DNA from: Malus domestica
Lineage: Eukaryota > Streptophyta > Magnoliopsida > Rosales > Rosaceae
Assembly (NCBI RefSeq): GCF_042453785.1
Contig: NC_091665.1
Coordinates: 6,087,501-6,151,500 of the forward strand
Length of the DNA stretch: 64,000 nt
Reading direction: 5' to 3'
Shown: positions 1 through 11,321 of the stretch, piece after piece
Numbering within the stretch: the stretch's first letter is position 1
Layout: each line of letters opens with the position of its first letter
Program-made: the position numbers and the translations under genes
The notes under the pieces: model-generated
What the model was told of the DNA's origin: nothing
The model's database searches: none
The model's input: the letters and a program-made list of their open reading frames with translations, nothing else

Positions 1-2643
1 CCATCTAATTTCTTCATTTTGTCTCGAGGGTTTGTTGCTCAGATGTGCGTGCATGTTTACTCGCGAAATAACAATAGATAAACTCATTACACCAAACTTT
101 TGCTTATCAACTCATGTGGAAATTTGTCATTTGATTGAAATAAGCCTCAAAGTGGATCCAAACAGAAAACAAATGAAACACTATCACATCAGTTAGCGTC
201 TCTAGTACTACAATTATTCATCTATATGAAAATGAGAAAATTAAATAAAAGAGAGGAGCCAAACCACAAGCAAAAGGAAATCCCTTTTGCAAGAGGCGCA
301 TCAAATTCTCTTGAGAATCAAACAAAACACTCCCCATCTGTTTTCAGGAAGTGCAGTGCATACCACAAACAGTATATATCGTCGACAGATAACATGCTTG
401 GTCTTTTGTTCTAAAAATCCACCTGAGTACTTTTCATCAGCTCGGTTCGAGCCTCATGGCCAAAGGATCACCGCAGAGAAAGCAAGAGCAGTACCTACCA
501 CAAGCACTCCAAGACGTCGACTGCCGACGCCAATAACTGCAGATAACATGGTGTACCCACTGTCCAAAAGATCATGCTGAGGGAGAGCTATCCATCAACT
601 CAAGCCTCATGGCATGTCTGAAGTGATCAAGGCATCAAATCCATCATTTTGCATTCACCTAACAGGATAGAAATCTAAATCTATCATTTGAATTAAACAG
701 CTAATGCTCAGCATTCACTATGATTCAGACAATGAAACTGAAAATCCAATAATAATTTACGTTATAACGACGCTCATCACTAATAACATCTAGAAGATAA
801 AAGAAACACATTTGTAGAAGAGCCGCTGTCCCCAAGCGTTTTCCCTCCGTTTAAAACTTATTATTCGACAAATGAACAAGAAATATAAAGAAACATTTAC
901 TTAAGATATGGAAAGACATGATATATCGAATGACTTCTTTATTTTTGTCTACTAATTGTAGACATAATGGCACACCAAAAATCGTCAAGGTGGAGGAGCA
1001 AGGTTACATTCAAATTTCGGTGCCTCCACAAATTGTGAGGCCTCCATACAGTAGTTCCAAGGACTAATCAAGATATCGCCCCATGCCCACCACATGAGAA
1101 ACTCTGTCCTCTTCTGAAAACCGATTTCTTCAACATACTTGTTCCTAATTGCTTTCTTTCTCCACCTTCTTTTGGTCTCTCTTCTTTTCTCCACTTGTGG
1201 GTCTTAACTTCTGAAAGCAAAGGATAATAAAAAGTCGTATAAATGCTATTTCTAGACATCATATATATTTATCGAGATTTATCTGGTACCACCACAGTTG
1301 CTCTGTTTCTAAAGTGATGCAGGACAACAAGAAAATAATATAAATAGAGGATAAGGATATAGATGAAAGGAGAGAATATGGATTCAATAAGAAGAGAAAA
1401 GTATATGGGTGGGTGGGAGAGAGAGGGAGAGAGACAAAACAGCATAAACTCTATCTACTTGCTCAAACAAAATGCTTGAAGTCTGAAAACCTATCAAAAT
1501 AAGGCCTATAGACATTGCCAAATAAACTAAGAACCTGAAATTAATCAAATACTACAAAATAAGTGAGAAAAAAATAATTAAGTTTAAAATCTTAAGAAAG
1601 TAAAACCCTCAGCTTGCACGCCAATGCCCAAAATAACTCCAAATCTCATTAATGCACCCGTCATGTTCGTATCACAAAATGAAAAATAAAACAAAACGGT
1701 TTTAGCAAAACTATTAATCCATTCTACCACGTTTAGCAACATCAGTGCATAAGGAGGAATTCCAGTATTCGCATTAAGCACTTAAGAAATGAGGTGACCC
1801 ATCTTTAGAAAAGTCTTCATAAGAAAATCTTAATCGGCCATTTAGGCTCTTGCACCATCAATTACTGAGCAGGAAAGTTCAAACTTCACCAAGGCTTCCA
1901 TTTCCCATAACTACCAAGCAAATAGGTTTGGAGGAAAGGAGAATTTTCTTGTGACTTGGAGGCTAGATTCATAAAGGACATCGTATATTAAATGAAATCC
2001 TATATACTACCTTTCGTTTCTCTAGATTCAATGTTCTCCTTGAATTCATTATTCTTTAAGAATGTGTCTTAGGTTATACGATTTGGTGCTTTATTTGACA
2101 GAGTTTTCATTTGAAAAAAAAAATCAAGAATAATACCAAATTATCAAGGAAACTATTTCACAAAGGAAGAACAAAGGGAAAAGAAAAAAAGTCATTCATC
2201 AAAATTCAAGACATGATTTGGAAGAAAATATTATAAAATAGGATGAAAACAGAATCATTATCGTCAGGTAATTGCTAGCAGTATGTCAGTCAGGCAACTA
2301 GTCTTCTTGTTCTAACATTAGCCATATATGTATCATTGTATTTTTCTTTTTGGTAATTTCTGAACGAGTGTATTAGAAGTTAAAGTTAAATTTCCTTCTT
2401 ATATAGTTCTCAAATTGTGTCGAGACGAGACTTTCATTTCTTCTCCAGTTACATGGCAATCAATCAGAGGTTAGTATAAGCAACAGCAGTGCAGAGAAAG
2501 GAATTCTAATGCTTGTATTAAGCAGTGAAAAAAGAAAACTTCCAAAATTAGGTGACTCCGTTTTAAGAAAAAGCTTCATAAGAATCTTCATCAGTCATTT
2601 AATCTAACACTTGAAATGCTAAAGGTTTCTTTAAACAAGATTC
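1..2643. other. intergenic, no gene recognised
   Basis: AT-rich sequence with only short, unconvincing reading frames. I see no conserved protein motif, no RNA gene and no clear terminal repeats. One stretch near 1780-1870 resembles one near 2550-2620 (both contain a GGTGACYC...TTCATAAGAA pattern followed by a CATTTA word), which suggests an old local duplication or two copies of a dispersed repeat. Confidence 0.6.
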
Positions 2644-3300
2644 TGTTGTGCTAGGATAGCACCAAACCTTATGGAACCAACTCTTGATAACCCACAGAAA
2701 ATATATCAAATGAAATGCAAGAACAAAATATTAAAGACACCAAGATTTTAACGAGGTTCCTCAACAGTCAGTGTAACTGGAGTACGTCCTCGGAGCAGTA
2801 GGAGCTCACCCAATAATCCACTATCAACCAAATGGGAGTTTACAAAGTGTTGGCAAGCTCATAACCCAAAACCCCAATACACCAATAACTCTCACACACT
2901 AAAGAAACAAATAGAGAAAGAAATATAGTGATTAATTTTTTCTCTATACAAAGTTCAAAGCTATTACAACAATAACACTTTGATGGAGTGAGAACTATCC
3001 AATGAAAGGAACAACAACTCCTTCTCTGAAAATGGTACTGCAACAGTACCTTCTTTCTCTCCCTCTCTTCTCTTCGGCTCTCTAATTTTTCTGCTCTCTT
3101 CAAAAACAAAAGGGCAGCAGCTGCCCTCTTCATAACATAGCCATTCACGAGGCTTTTCACATGGGTCAAAGAGAAAAACAAAATGACTTTAGACAAGGTT
3201 CCATATTTTCCTCCCCAAAACATGGAAGTGGTTGTCTACCTTTTTTTTCTTTATAATTTTTTATAGCCAAAAGTTGGCCACTTGGCCACATACTCCAACA
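2644..3300 (-). repeat. 3' LTR of the minus-strand copia element
   Basis: On the minus strand the LTR begins TGTTGGAGTATG immediately after a purine-rich AGCTGGAGAT tract and ends CTAGCACAACA. This gives canonical TG...CA ends with a 5-bp inverted repeat (TGTTG/CAACA). The length of 657 bases is normal for copia. The partner LTR is missing, so the borders rest on terminal motifs and the polypurine tract and not on comparison with a second copy. Confidence 0.7.
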
Positions 3301-3442
3301 ATCTCCAGCTTGGCCAAATTCCGAAAAAAACCATGATAAGCCAACCAACACAATTAACACACAACATCACTACCAAACACTAGCAAGAGAACAACTCATG
3401 CCGAGCCAAATGCTCCAAAACTCCTACTGCTCAACGTCTTCT

Positions 3443-6400
3443 TTATATAGGCATAATGTGAGCCAAGTTCAAACAGTGAACAAACTTGGCTACACCAACA
3501 ACCTTAGTCAACATATCGGCGGGGTTGTCTTTAGTTGGAATCTTCTGGAGAATGATTTCCCCTTCACCAACAATTTCACAAACAAAGTGATAACGCACAT
3601 CTATGTGCTTGGTCCTCGCATGATGAACCTGATACTTAGCCAAATAAATGGCACTCTGACTATCACAATGTACCTCCACCTGTTTCTGATCAACCCCCAA
3701 ATCTCTAATCAGCCCATGTATCCAAATGGCCTCCTTTATAGCTTCAGCAACTGCCATATATTCAGCCTCTGTAGTAGACAAGGCAACAGACGACTGCAAA
3801 ATGGACCTCCAACAAACTGGCCCTTTAGCCATAGTAAACACATAGCCTGTAGTAGACTTCCTTCCATCCAGATCACCTGCATAATCTGAATCAACATAAC
3901 CAACTGCAAAATGACCAATACCAGAGTCATCTCTCTCAAAGCATAAACCAACATCTCGAGTACCATGGAGATATCTCAATATCCACTTAGCTGCTTGCCA
4001 ATGCTCTTTACCTGGATTATGCATATATCGACTCACCATGCCAACTGCATGAGCAATATCCGGTCTAGAGCATACCATTGCATACATCAAACTACCAACC
4101 AAATTTGCATATGGTATATTTTTCATTTGCAGCTTCTCTTTATCAGTTTTAGGACACTGTAGAGAACTCAATTTAAAATGAGGAGCCAAAGGGGTACTAA
4201 CCGGTTTGGTTGAATCATGAACTCCAAACTTCCGAATCAACTTCTCAAGGTATTGTCTTTGATTCAAACTGACCAAACCCTTCTCTCTATCTCTAGTGAT
4301 CTCCATGCCAAGGATCTTCTTTGCTTCACCAAGATCCTTCATCTAAAACTCATTCTTCATTTGTTTCTTCAATTTCTCAATCTCTTCAACATTCTTTGAG
4401 GCAATCAACATATCATCAACATATATCAATAAATAAATGAAAGACCCATCTTGCAACTTCTTGAAGTACACACAATGATCATATTGACTTCTAGAATAAT
4501 TTTGGCCTCTCATAAATTTATCAAACCTCAAATATCATTGCCTTGGAGATTGCTTCAAGCCATAAAGCGATTTCTTCAATTTGCAAAACAAATTTTCCTT
4601 CCCTTTCATTATATACCCATCCGGTTGACACATATAGATCTCTTCATTCAAATCACCATGTAGGAAAGCCATCTTCACATCGAGTTGCACAAGCTCAAGA
4701 TCATATTGTGCAACAAGAGCTAACATAATACGAATTGAGGAGTGCTTCACAACCGGAGAAAATATTTCATTGTAGTCAATGCCTTCCTTTTGTGCATACC
4801 CTTTAGCAACTAATCTTGCTTTGAATCTCACATTGCTTTTCTCATCAGCATCTTCCTTCTTGGCATACATCCATTTGCAACCAATAGCTTTCTTGCCCTT
4901 AGGCAATTTAGCTAACTCCCAAGTCTTGTTCTTCAAGAGAGAATTCATCTCATCACCCATGGCATTGCACCACCTCTCCTTTTCTTCACTCTCAATAGCT
5001 TCCTCAAAATTAGATGGAATCTCATCAGTGATAATAGGAAGAGCAAAAGAAACATAGTCACTATACCGAGCTGGCTTGGTAATTTGTCTCTTTCCTCTAT
5101 TCTTGGCAATAGACTCTTAAGGTGAAACTTCCTCTTCAACTTGAATAGAATCTTCAAGTTCAACTTCTTCAACATCCTCATGATCTTCAACTTCTTCACT
5201 TGTAGTGGCTTCGACATCAGCGGAAATAGGATTTGAAGTACCAGAGGCAACTTTCTCAAGCTCCACCTGTTGGACATCTTTCACATTCTTCTTAGAGTCC
5301 TTGAACATACTTTCTTCATCAAATGTCACATCTCTACTAATTACAAGTTTCTTCATCTCTGGGCACCACAACCTGTAACCGTTGACACCACTACTAAAAC
5401 CAAGAAAGATAGCCTTTTTGGCTCTAGGATCAAGTTTATTTTCAGTCACATGAAAATAAGCAGGTGAACCAAAAATACGAATATAGTCATAATCAGAAGA
5501 AGGTTTTCCAGTCCATACCTCCATTGGTGTCTTACCCTGAACAGCAGCTGAGGGTAACCGGTTGATGATGTGACATGCATAATTAATTGCCTCTGCCCAA
5601 AATGACTTGCTTAAACCCGATTGAGACAATATACATCTAACCTTCTCAAGCAAGGTTCGATTCAATCTTTCTGCAACTCCATTTTGTTGTGGAGTTCCCC
5701 GAACACTGAAATGTCTCACAATTCCTTCCTCTTTGCAAACTTTAAAGAAAGGATCGGATGTGTATTCACCACCATTATCCGATCTCAAAATCTTAATCTT
5801 TTTCCCAGTTGGTTCTCAACCATTTTCTTCCAACCCAAGAAAATGCTTAACACCTCACTCTTGTGCTTCATAGTGTAGACCCAAGACCTTCTTGAATAAT
5901 CATCAACAAAGGTTACGAACCAATGTCTACCACTCAAAGAGGGAGTCTTTGTAGGACCCCAAACATCCGAATGCACATAATCAAGAATGCCCTTCGTCTG
6001 ATGTACAGCAGTACCAAACTTCACTCTAGTTTGCTTCCCCAAGACACAATGCTCGCAGAAATCAAGCTTACAAGTCATGGCACCTTTTAGAAGACCTTGT
6101 TTCACAAGCCCTTGTAGAGCTTTCTCACCGGCATGGCCTAATCTCATATGCCACAATCTAGTAGTATCTGAATCAGATGTGCCCATATTTTCAGAGACTA
6201 CAGATGCTTCACCTGTCACAATGCTTCCCTGCAATAAATACAAATGGCCACATCTAGGAGCTTTCATCACAACAAGTGCACCATAAGTAACTTTCAATGT
6301 CTGTCCATCTGAATGAAACCTGAAACCCTTGGATTCCAAAGTACCCAAAGAAATAAGATTTTTCTTCAAATTCGGTACATACCGAACACCTGTCAACTCT

Positions 6401-6820
6401 TTAACCATGCCATCATGCAACTTCAAACGAACTGTACCAATCCCTTTTGTTGTGCAAGGATTGTCATCTCCCATGAACACAACGCCACCATCAAACTCTT
6501 TCAAGCTTGAAAACCAATCCTTGTGAGGAGTCATATGATGAGTACAACCCGTATCCAACACCCACTTAGTAGCACAATCAAATGATGAGGAAGTGGTTAA
6601 AGCAAAATCAAAGACATCTGTTTCAACCTCAGCAACATTGGCTTCAGAACTTTCTTTTCCTTTGGTCTTCAACTTAGGATAATCTTTCTTCCAATGACCT
6701 TTATTATGACAAAAGGCACATTCATCCCTTTCCAAAGGTTTTCTACCTTTAGAGTTTCCTCTAGGTCGAGACTGTGATTTTTTCCTGCTAGAAGATGACT
6801 TCCTCTCCGATGATCTACCT
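3443..6820 (-). pseudogene. copia pol (CCHC end of gag, protease, integrase, RT, RNase H), disabled
   Basis: This is the polyprotein region of the copia element. Visible in order are a zinc knuckle CAFCHNKGHWKKDY, whose last cysteine is replaced by tyrosine; protease LDTGCTHHM; GAG-pre-integrase LWHMRLGHAGEKAL; integrase VHSDVWGP, FVDDYSR and GTPQQNGVAERLNRTL; reverse transcriptase CKWMYAKK, QLDVKMAFLHGDL and YVDDMLIA; RNase H DSDYAGDLDGRKSTTGY, STTEAEY and ARTKHIDVRYHF. Breaks: a one-base loss in an A-run near 5800 shifts the frame inside integrase, and in-frame stops lie at 5117-5119, 4532-4534 (the codon after SPRQ, normally Trp) and 4343-4345 (just before MKDLGEAKKILGMEI). Otherwise the frame is continuous, so the decay is moderate. 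Confidence 0.9.
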
Positions 6821-6829
6821 CTAACAAAT

Positions 6830-9384
6830 TTTTTTTTTTGAGAAGAAACAATTTTATTAAAAGAATAAAGAACAGCACAGAAGTGGATAAGAGTCCACTA
6901 ACTGTAAAACAAGGAAAAACCCATTAGGATTTCGCTACAGCAGCCATTTCTAGACCTCGTTCACTTAACTGCAGCTAACAAATCCCATAGTATTTGAGAT
7001 AGAGAAACATTCTTAAACTCTTTAGTTACCGAAGCCCAAAAAGCTGCCCAATATTTTACTCTCCCCCAAAGTTCTTCTGCCCCCACTCCAGTACAGTCTT
7101 CAAAAATCCTCTTGTTACGTTCCAGCCATATATTCCAGAAAATTGCCGATACCAAGCAACCCCACAAATCTCTGGATTTTTTCCTTTTTCCAAGTGCCTT
7201 AAAATTTGTGCTTAGTAGCTCGAAACACCCTTTAGGAATGACCCAACTTGCTTTAACCTCCTGAAACAATTTCCACCACAGTTGGATCGAGTAAGAGCAA
7301 TGAAGAAATATGTGATTTACACTCTCCTCCTTGGCTTTGCACAGGCTACACCAATGTGGTGATAAGCACATAAGAGGGTTTCTCCTTTGAATTCTGTCGC
7401 ATGTGTTTAGATTCCCATTGGCCACAAGCCATACAAGTATTTTAACCTTCGGATGAACCTTTGATTTCCAAATCTGAGGGTAGGGTGGAAAATAGTGCAC
7501 CCTCCCATCGTTCCTCCGTAATGAACGATAGGATTTGCATGAGAACAAACCTGAAGCTTCCAGGTTCCACCTTCTGATATCCCTCTTTAATGGAGACAAT
7601 CGAACCTCTTCCAGTTTCTGTAACAATGTGGCCACCTCTACTATCTCCATCTCATTCAAGTTTCTCCTAAAATCAAAGTTCCAACACGAAGGATTTGCTG
7701 AAACTTCCACGAAGCTCGAGATGTTTTGATTATGCTTCCTCGATAGAAGGAATAGTCTGGGGAATTGCTCCTTCAACGGTCCCCCTGTTACCCATCCATC
7801 CTCCCAAAACCTCACCCTCTCACCGTTGCCCACCTCAAACGTGCAGCATCTAAGAAACTGTTGAGAACCACTCGAAATGTCTTTCCATGGGCTTCGACTT
7901 GAAACCCTCCTATGAGGAAATGCTTCCCATCCATTAGCTTGTAGCCCATACTTGCTTTTTATCACCTTGTGCCACAGAGACTGTGACTCCCTTGGGAATC
8001 TCCACAACCACTTAGCCAATAATGCTTCGTTCTGATTCCTCAAGTTCCCCACCCCTAGACCTCCTTCCTCTTTGTTTTTAGTGACTAACTCCCACTTGGC
8101 CAAGTGTGTTTTCTTACCTTCCTCCATACCTTCCCATAGAAACCCTTTCATTAATCTTTCTATACGTCCTCTTACCCCGCATGGGATTTTGAACAAGGAC
8201 ATATAGTAAATCGGCATGCTTCCCAGGACTGATTGAATTAGAGTTAATTTACCCCCTCTGGATAGGAAAGCCTTCTTCCAACTTTGAAGTCTTCTTTCCA
8301 TTGTTTCTACCACTGGATCCCAAAAGTTTATTGCTCTTGGCCTTCCTCCGAGGGGAAGCCCCAAATACTTTATCGGCCAGCACCCAACCTCGCACCCCCA
8401 AGAAACTGCCAACCTGTTTAGTTTCTCATTGTCTGAATTTATCCCAGCCAAAAAGCACTTAGCTTTGTTGATTTTCAATCCTGAGACCGAACAGAATAAA
8501 TTAAGCACTTGGATTAGGTTGTTCCAAACTTCCTCGTCTTCTGTCAAGAAGAAAATGGTGTCGTCGGCAAATTGGAGATGAGATATCTCCACCTTTTCTT
8601 GGCCGATACACAAGCCTTTGATGAGATCAGTTTCTTGTGCCTTCTCCATTAACCTGCTCAGAACATCGACTACTAAGGTGAAAAGAAATGGTGACAGTGG
8701 ATCGCCTTGTCTCAAACCTCTTGAAGCTTGAAATTTTCCCCTTGGCCTTCCATTGATCAAAACGGAGAAATTTGCAGAGCTTAAACATCCTTGCATCCAT
8801 TTCCTCCATCTATTGCCAAAACCTTTTCTTTGTAGTACTTCTTCCAGAAATCTCCATTCCACATGATCATACGCTTTTTCAAAGTCGATCTTAAGCACCA
8901 ATCCCTTCTCTTTTTTCTGCCTCACCTCTTCTACCACTTCATTTGCAATGAGGACAGCATCCAAAATTTGTCTATCTTTGACAAACGCCCCCTGATTCGG
9001 AGAGATAGTGTTATCCAAAACCTCCTTCAATCTTGAAGCCAGTGTTTTGGCTATAATTTTATGCAATCCAGTGACTAAACTTATGGGCCTATAGTCCGTC
9101 ACTTTTAAAGAATCTGATTTCTTCGGGATAAGGCAAATAAAAGTCTCGTTCGTCACTGCATTTATTATCCCTTTCTCAAAAAACTCCTCCATGATCTTCA
9201 TTATATCCTTCTTCAAAATATCCCAGCAATGTTGAAACATTTGCATAGAGAAGCCATCTGGACCTGGTGATTTATCCTTTCCGCAATCGAAAACTGCTCT
9301 TTGAACTTCTATTTCCTCAAAAGGCCTCTCAAGCCAACTTGCCTGAAGGGCGCTTATTGGAGCCCAATTTATCCCTTCCAACCC
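6830..9384 (-). mobile_element. 5'-truncated L1-type LINE inserted in copia gag
   Basis: A minus-strand non-LTR retrotransposon. Its A-tail appears as a T-run at 6830-6839, and the body runs to about 9384. A 9-base word CTAACAAAT occurs at 6821-6829 and again at 9385-9393, which is the target-site duplication and proves insertion into the copia gag. The endonuclease and the start of ORF2 are missing, so this is the usual 5' truncation. The right target copy is followed by a second AACAAAT, a small extra duplication at the junction. Confidence 0.9.
6961..9381 (-). CDS. LINE ORF2 fragment: reverse transcriptase plus zf-RVT domain
   Basis: An open frame of 806 codons with no stop or frameshift. 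It starts inside the RT domain (SPGPDGFSMQMF near residue 38) and continues through the fingers (ITVTDYRPISLV-type block, here KVTDYRPISLV), GLRQGDPLSPFLF and the catalytic FADD (HLQFADDTIFFL). The C-terminal part has the plant zf-RVT domain (VHPKVKILVWL, then a Cys/His cluster CSLCKAKEESVNHIFLHC). An endonuclease domain would lie upstream and is absent through 5' truncation. A C-terminal RNase H is not seen. The listed start codon is simply the first ATG after the truncation and has no biological standing. The unbroken frame suggests a recent insertion. Confidence 0.88.
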   Translation of the reverse strand: MEGINWAPISALQASWLERPFEEIEVQRAVFDCGKDKSPGPDGFSMQMFQHCWDILKKDIMKIMEEFFEKGIINAVTNETFICLIPKKSDSLKVTDYRPISLVTGLHKIIAKTLASRLKEVLDNTISPNQGAFVKDRQILDAVLIANEVVEEVRQKKEKGLVLKIDFEKAYDHVEWRFLEEVLQRKGFGNRWRKWMQGCLSSANFSVLINGRPRGKFQASRGLRQGDPLSPFLFTLVVDVLSRLMEKAQETDLIKGLCIGQEKVEISHLQFADDTIFFLTEDEEVWNNLIQVLNLFCSVSGLKINKAKCFLAGINSDNEKLNRLAVSWGCEVGCWPIKYLGLPLGGRPRAINFWDPVVETMERRLQSWKKAFLSRGGKLTLIQSVLGSMPIYYMSLFKIPCGVRGRIERLMKGFLWEGMEEGKKTHLAKWELVTKNKEEGGLGVGNLRNQNEALLAKWLWRFPRESQSLWHKVIKSKYGLQANGWEAFPHRRVSSRSPWKDISSGSQQFLRCCTFEVGNGERVRFWEDGWVTGGPLKEQFPRLFLLSRKHNQNISSFVEVSANPSCWNFDFRRNLNEMEIVEVATLLQKLEEVRLSPLKRDIRRWNLEASGLFSCKSYRSLRRNDGRVHYFPPYPQIWKSKVHPKVKILVWLVANGNLNTCDRIQRRNPLMCLSPHWCSLCKAKEESVNHIFLHCSYSIQLWWKLFQEVKASWVIPKGCFELLSTNFKALGKRKKSRDLWGCLVSAIFWNIWLERNKRIFEDCTGVGAEELWGRVKYWAAFWASVTKEFKNVSLSQILWDLLAAVK

Positions 9385-9906
9385 CTAACAAATAACAAAT
9401 AAATCTTCAGATGTACTATCATGATTTTTATCTCTATGCCTCATTTCATAATTCATCAAGGCATTTGACACATCTTCAAATTTCACAGTTTCTTTACCAT
9501 GCATAATAGTGGTAACAAAATGCTCATAAGAGTCCGGCAAGGAATTCAACAATATTAAGGCCTTATCTTCATCCTTAATATCCTCATCTAAATTTAACAA
9601 GTCGGCAATCAACTTATTAAAAGCATCAAGGTGTCTAATCATTTTTGTACCTTCTTTGTATTGGAAGCGGTAGAGCTTTTTCTTCAAGTGTAGTCGGTTC
9701 TCTGCACTCTTCGTCATATACTTGTCTTCCAATTTTTGCCACAACACACTTGCTACCGTCTCCCGCATCACAAAATACTTCTGAGTTTTTGCAAGGCACA
9801 ACCGAATTGAAGAGCAAGCCCATAAATTTAATTTCTCCCATTCCGGCTTCGACATAGCTTCCGGCTTCTCTCGCAAAGCGGCAAGTAGATCTTGTTGAGC
9901 CAACAC
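9385..9906 (-). pseudogene. copia gag, N-terminal part (UBN2 family)
   Basis: Encodes LAQQDLLAALREKPEAM, WEKLNLWACSSIRLCL, VLWQKLEDKYMTKSAENRL, YKEGTKMIRHLDAFNKL and LLNSLPDSYEHFVTTI, the standard UBN2 gag of Ty1/copia. The frame ends at the LINE junction (SEDLFVIC then stop) and resumes on the far side of the LINE at about 6820. Upstream, gag-like codons can be followed weakly to about 9985 (MKFESKVYK...), with stops. The true initiator and the leader are lost or degraded. Confidence 0.88.
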
Positions 9907-10023
9907 ATCTTTGACCTCACATAGAGTTTTGTTTGAATGCCATCATTTTCACAGCCTCTTATACACCTTTGATTCAAACTTCATCATTCTTTAAATATAT
10001 ATTATGCTCACACGTTTTGTAAT

Positions 10024-10053
10024 CCCGCAGCAACGCGTGGGCACTATTTCTAG
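10024..10053 (+). mobile_element. Helitron 3' terminus
   Basis: CCCGCAGCAACGCGTGGG forms a short hairpin and is followed 8 bases later by CTAG, with T as the next host base. This is the standard Helitron 3' end (hairpin, about 10 bases, CTRR, insertion before T). The last 35 bases closely match the terminus at 43884-43913. The 5' end (TC...) of this element was not found. It should lie to the left, possibly beyond the truncated copia. Confidence 0.75.
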
Positions 10054-10780
10054 TGCACTCTAAAACTCAGTCCAGGTCTGAGTACTCTAAATCCCAGTCC
10101 TAGTTCTAGTCGAAGAACAGTCCCATTCCGATATGGACTCTAAAGCTCAGTCCTAATTCTAGTCTAGTTCTGATTATACCTTATGTTTCTGTATTACTCT
10201 TCCGACACGGATTCATGTTGTTTGAGATTACAAACTATCGTCTACCAAAAAAACTACTAAATTTTCAAGAATCCATAAATGAAATCATAAAAAAAAAAAT
10301 ACCAGAACACTGCTTTTTGTGTGAAACTTCCGCCGCCACCACCAATTTCCTCTTAGTCATTAACCTTGTTCTTGCGAGACGGAATCCGCGGGCGCCGGAG
10401 GAAAAGCAGAATGTGATACTGGGTTCTTGCGAGCAGTTCCTTCCGAGGGAGGGAAGGTTCTTCCGAGGAAGGCTGCCGGGGCGATGGAGAAAATGGGATG
10501 CTGGGTTCTTGCGAGAGGAAGGTGTCGGGGCGCCGGCGACGGAATCCATCAGAATTGGCGACGGAGGAAAATGTGACACGGAAAATGGGCTATGGTGAAG
10601 CCGAAAGGAAGATTTATAAAAAATCTTTCAAATTAGCTATGGCTAAGCACCGATCGGGCTGATTGGACCGAACCAGATCCGGATTTAAAGGAACCGGACC
10701 GGGCCGGTCGGCAGGTACATGGTCTTATTTATTTATTTATTTTTTTCTGGGAACAGCAGCTACACAGATTCACCTGAACT
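10054..10780. other. intergenic, no gene recognised
   Basis: Begins with loosely repeated CTCTAAA-CTCAGTCC words (10066-10180). A GC-rich patch (10330-10590) follows, which is open on both strands but shows no conserved motif. It then runs into the LRR pseudogene. No feature can be supported. Confidence 0.5.
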
Positions 10781-11321
10781 GGCGGCGGCGGTGATGTCGT
10801 CGAGGAGGAGAGAAGGAGAATCGGGCGCCACCTGCAATAATGGCCGCATCTACAAGCTCTCCAGCACCAACCTCTCCCTCCGCGGCTCCATCTCCCCCTT
10901 CATCACCAACTGCTCTGCACCAACCTCCAGGCCCTTAACCTCTCCTCCAACTTGCTCGCCGGTCCCATCCCCTCCGACCTCCAGTACCTCGTCAAGCTCG
11001 CCGTCCTCAAACCTCTCCTCCAACAAATTATCCGGTCCCATTCTACCGCAGCTCATATTGTGCGCCTACCTCAACGTCATCGACCTCCACGACAATTCCT
11101 TCACTGGCCCCATCCCCCAGCAATTGGGCCTCCTCGTCCGCCTCTCTGCCTCTCCTCCAACCATAACAAGAATTCCAGTTGATTGGCAGTCTTCCCCTAC
11201 TTTAAACATACTTGAAATCTTCTGGTCAATGATCAGAACTCCAGCATTCTCAAATTCAACAAACAATTTCTCAGGGTTTGTAGCAAATTGAGGGAAGAAA
11301 TATCCTTTGTCAATCTCCAAT
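10781..11321 (+). pseudogene. RLP44-like leucine-rich-repeat fragment, frameshifted
   Basis: Contains [65 protein letters not shown] and [11 protein letters not shown]. These are LRR units in the order found in small LRR receptor-like proteins such as RLP44. The units lie in two frames: the frame changes near 10920 and changes back near 11020. The LRR stretch degenerates after about 11150, and there is no transmembrane segment. A hAT element then interrupts the DNA at 11322. The assignment to RLP44 is from memory of the repeat sequence; the LRR identity is clear. Confidence 0.7.

Larger units (their letters stand above)
2644..9985 (-). mobile_element. Ty1/copia LTR retrotransposon, 5' truncated, with a nested LINE
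   Basis: A minus-strand copia element. Reading leftwards from about 9985 it shows gag (UBN2-type), a CCHC-like knuckle, protease, integrase, reverse transcriptase and RNase H in copia order, then a polypurine tract and a 3' LTR (2644-3300). No 5' LTR or primer-binding site is visible on the right: recognisable gag-related sequence fades near 9985, and a Helitron 3' end lies only about 70 bases further on. The gag is interrupted by a LINE (6830-9384). The pol frame carries one single-base frameshift and three in-frame stops, so the copy is dead. Confidence 0.88.

Noticed and set aside
3398-5878. Plus-strand frames across the copia pol
   Set aside because: Antisense shadows of clearly recognisable minus-strand integrase, RT and RNase H.
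10215-10598. Open frames on both strands in a GC-rich patch
   Set aside because: Arg/Gly/Pro-rich compositions without any motif. Openness is explained by base composition.
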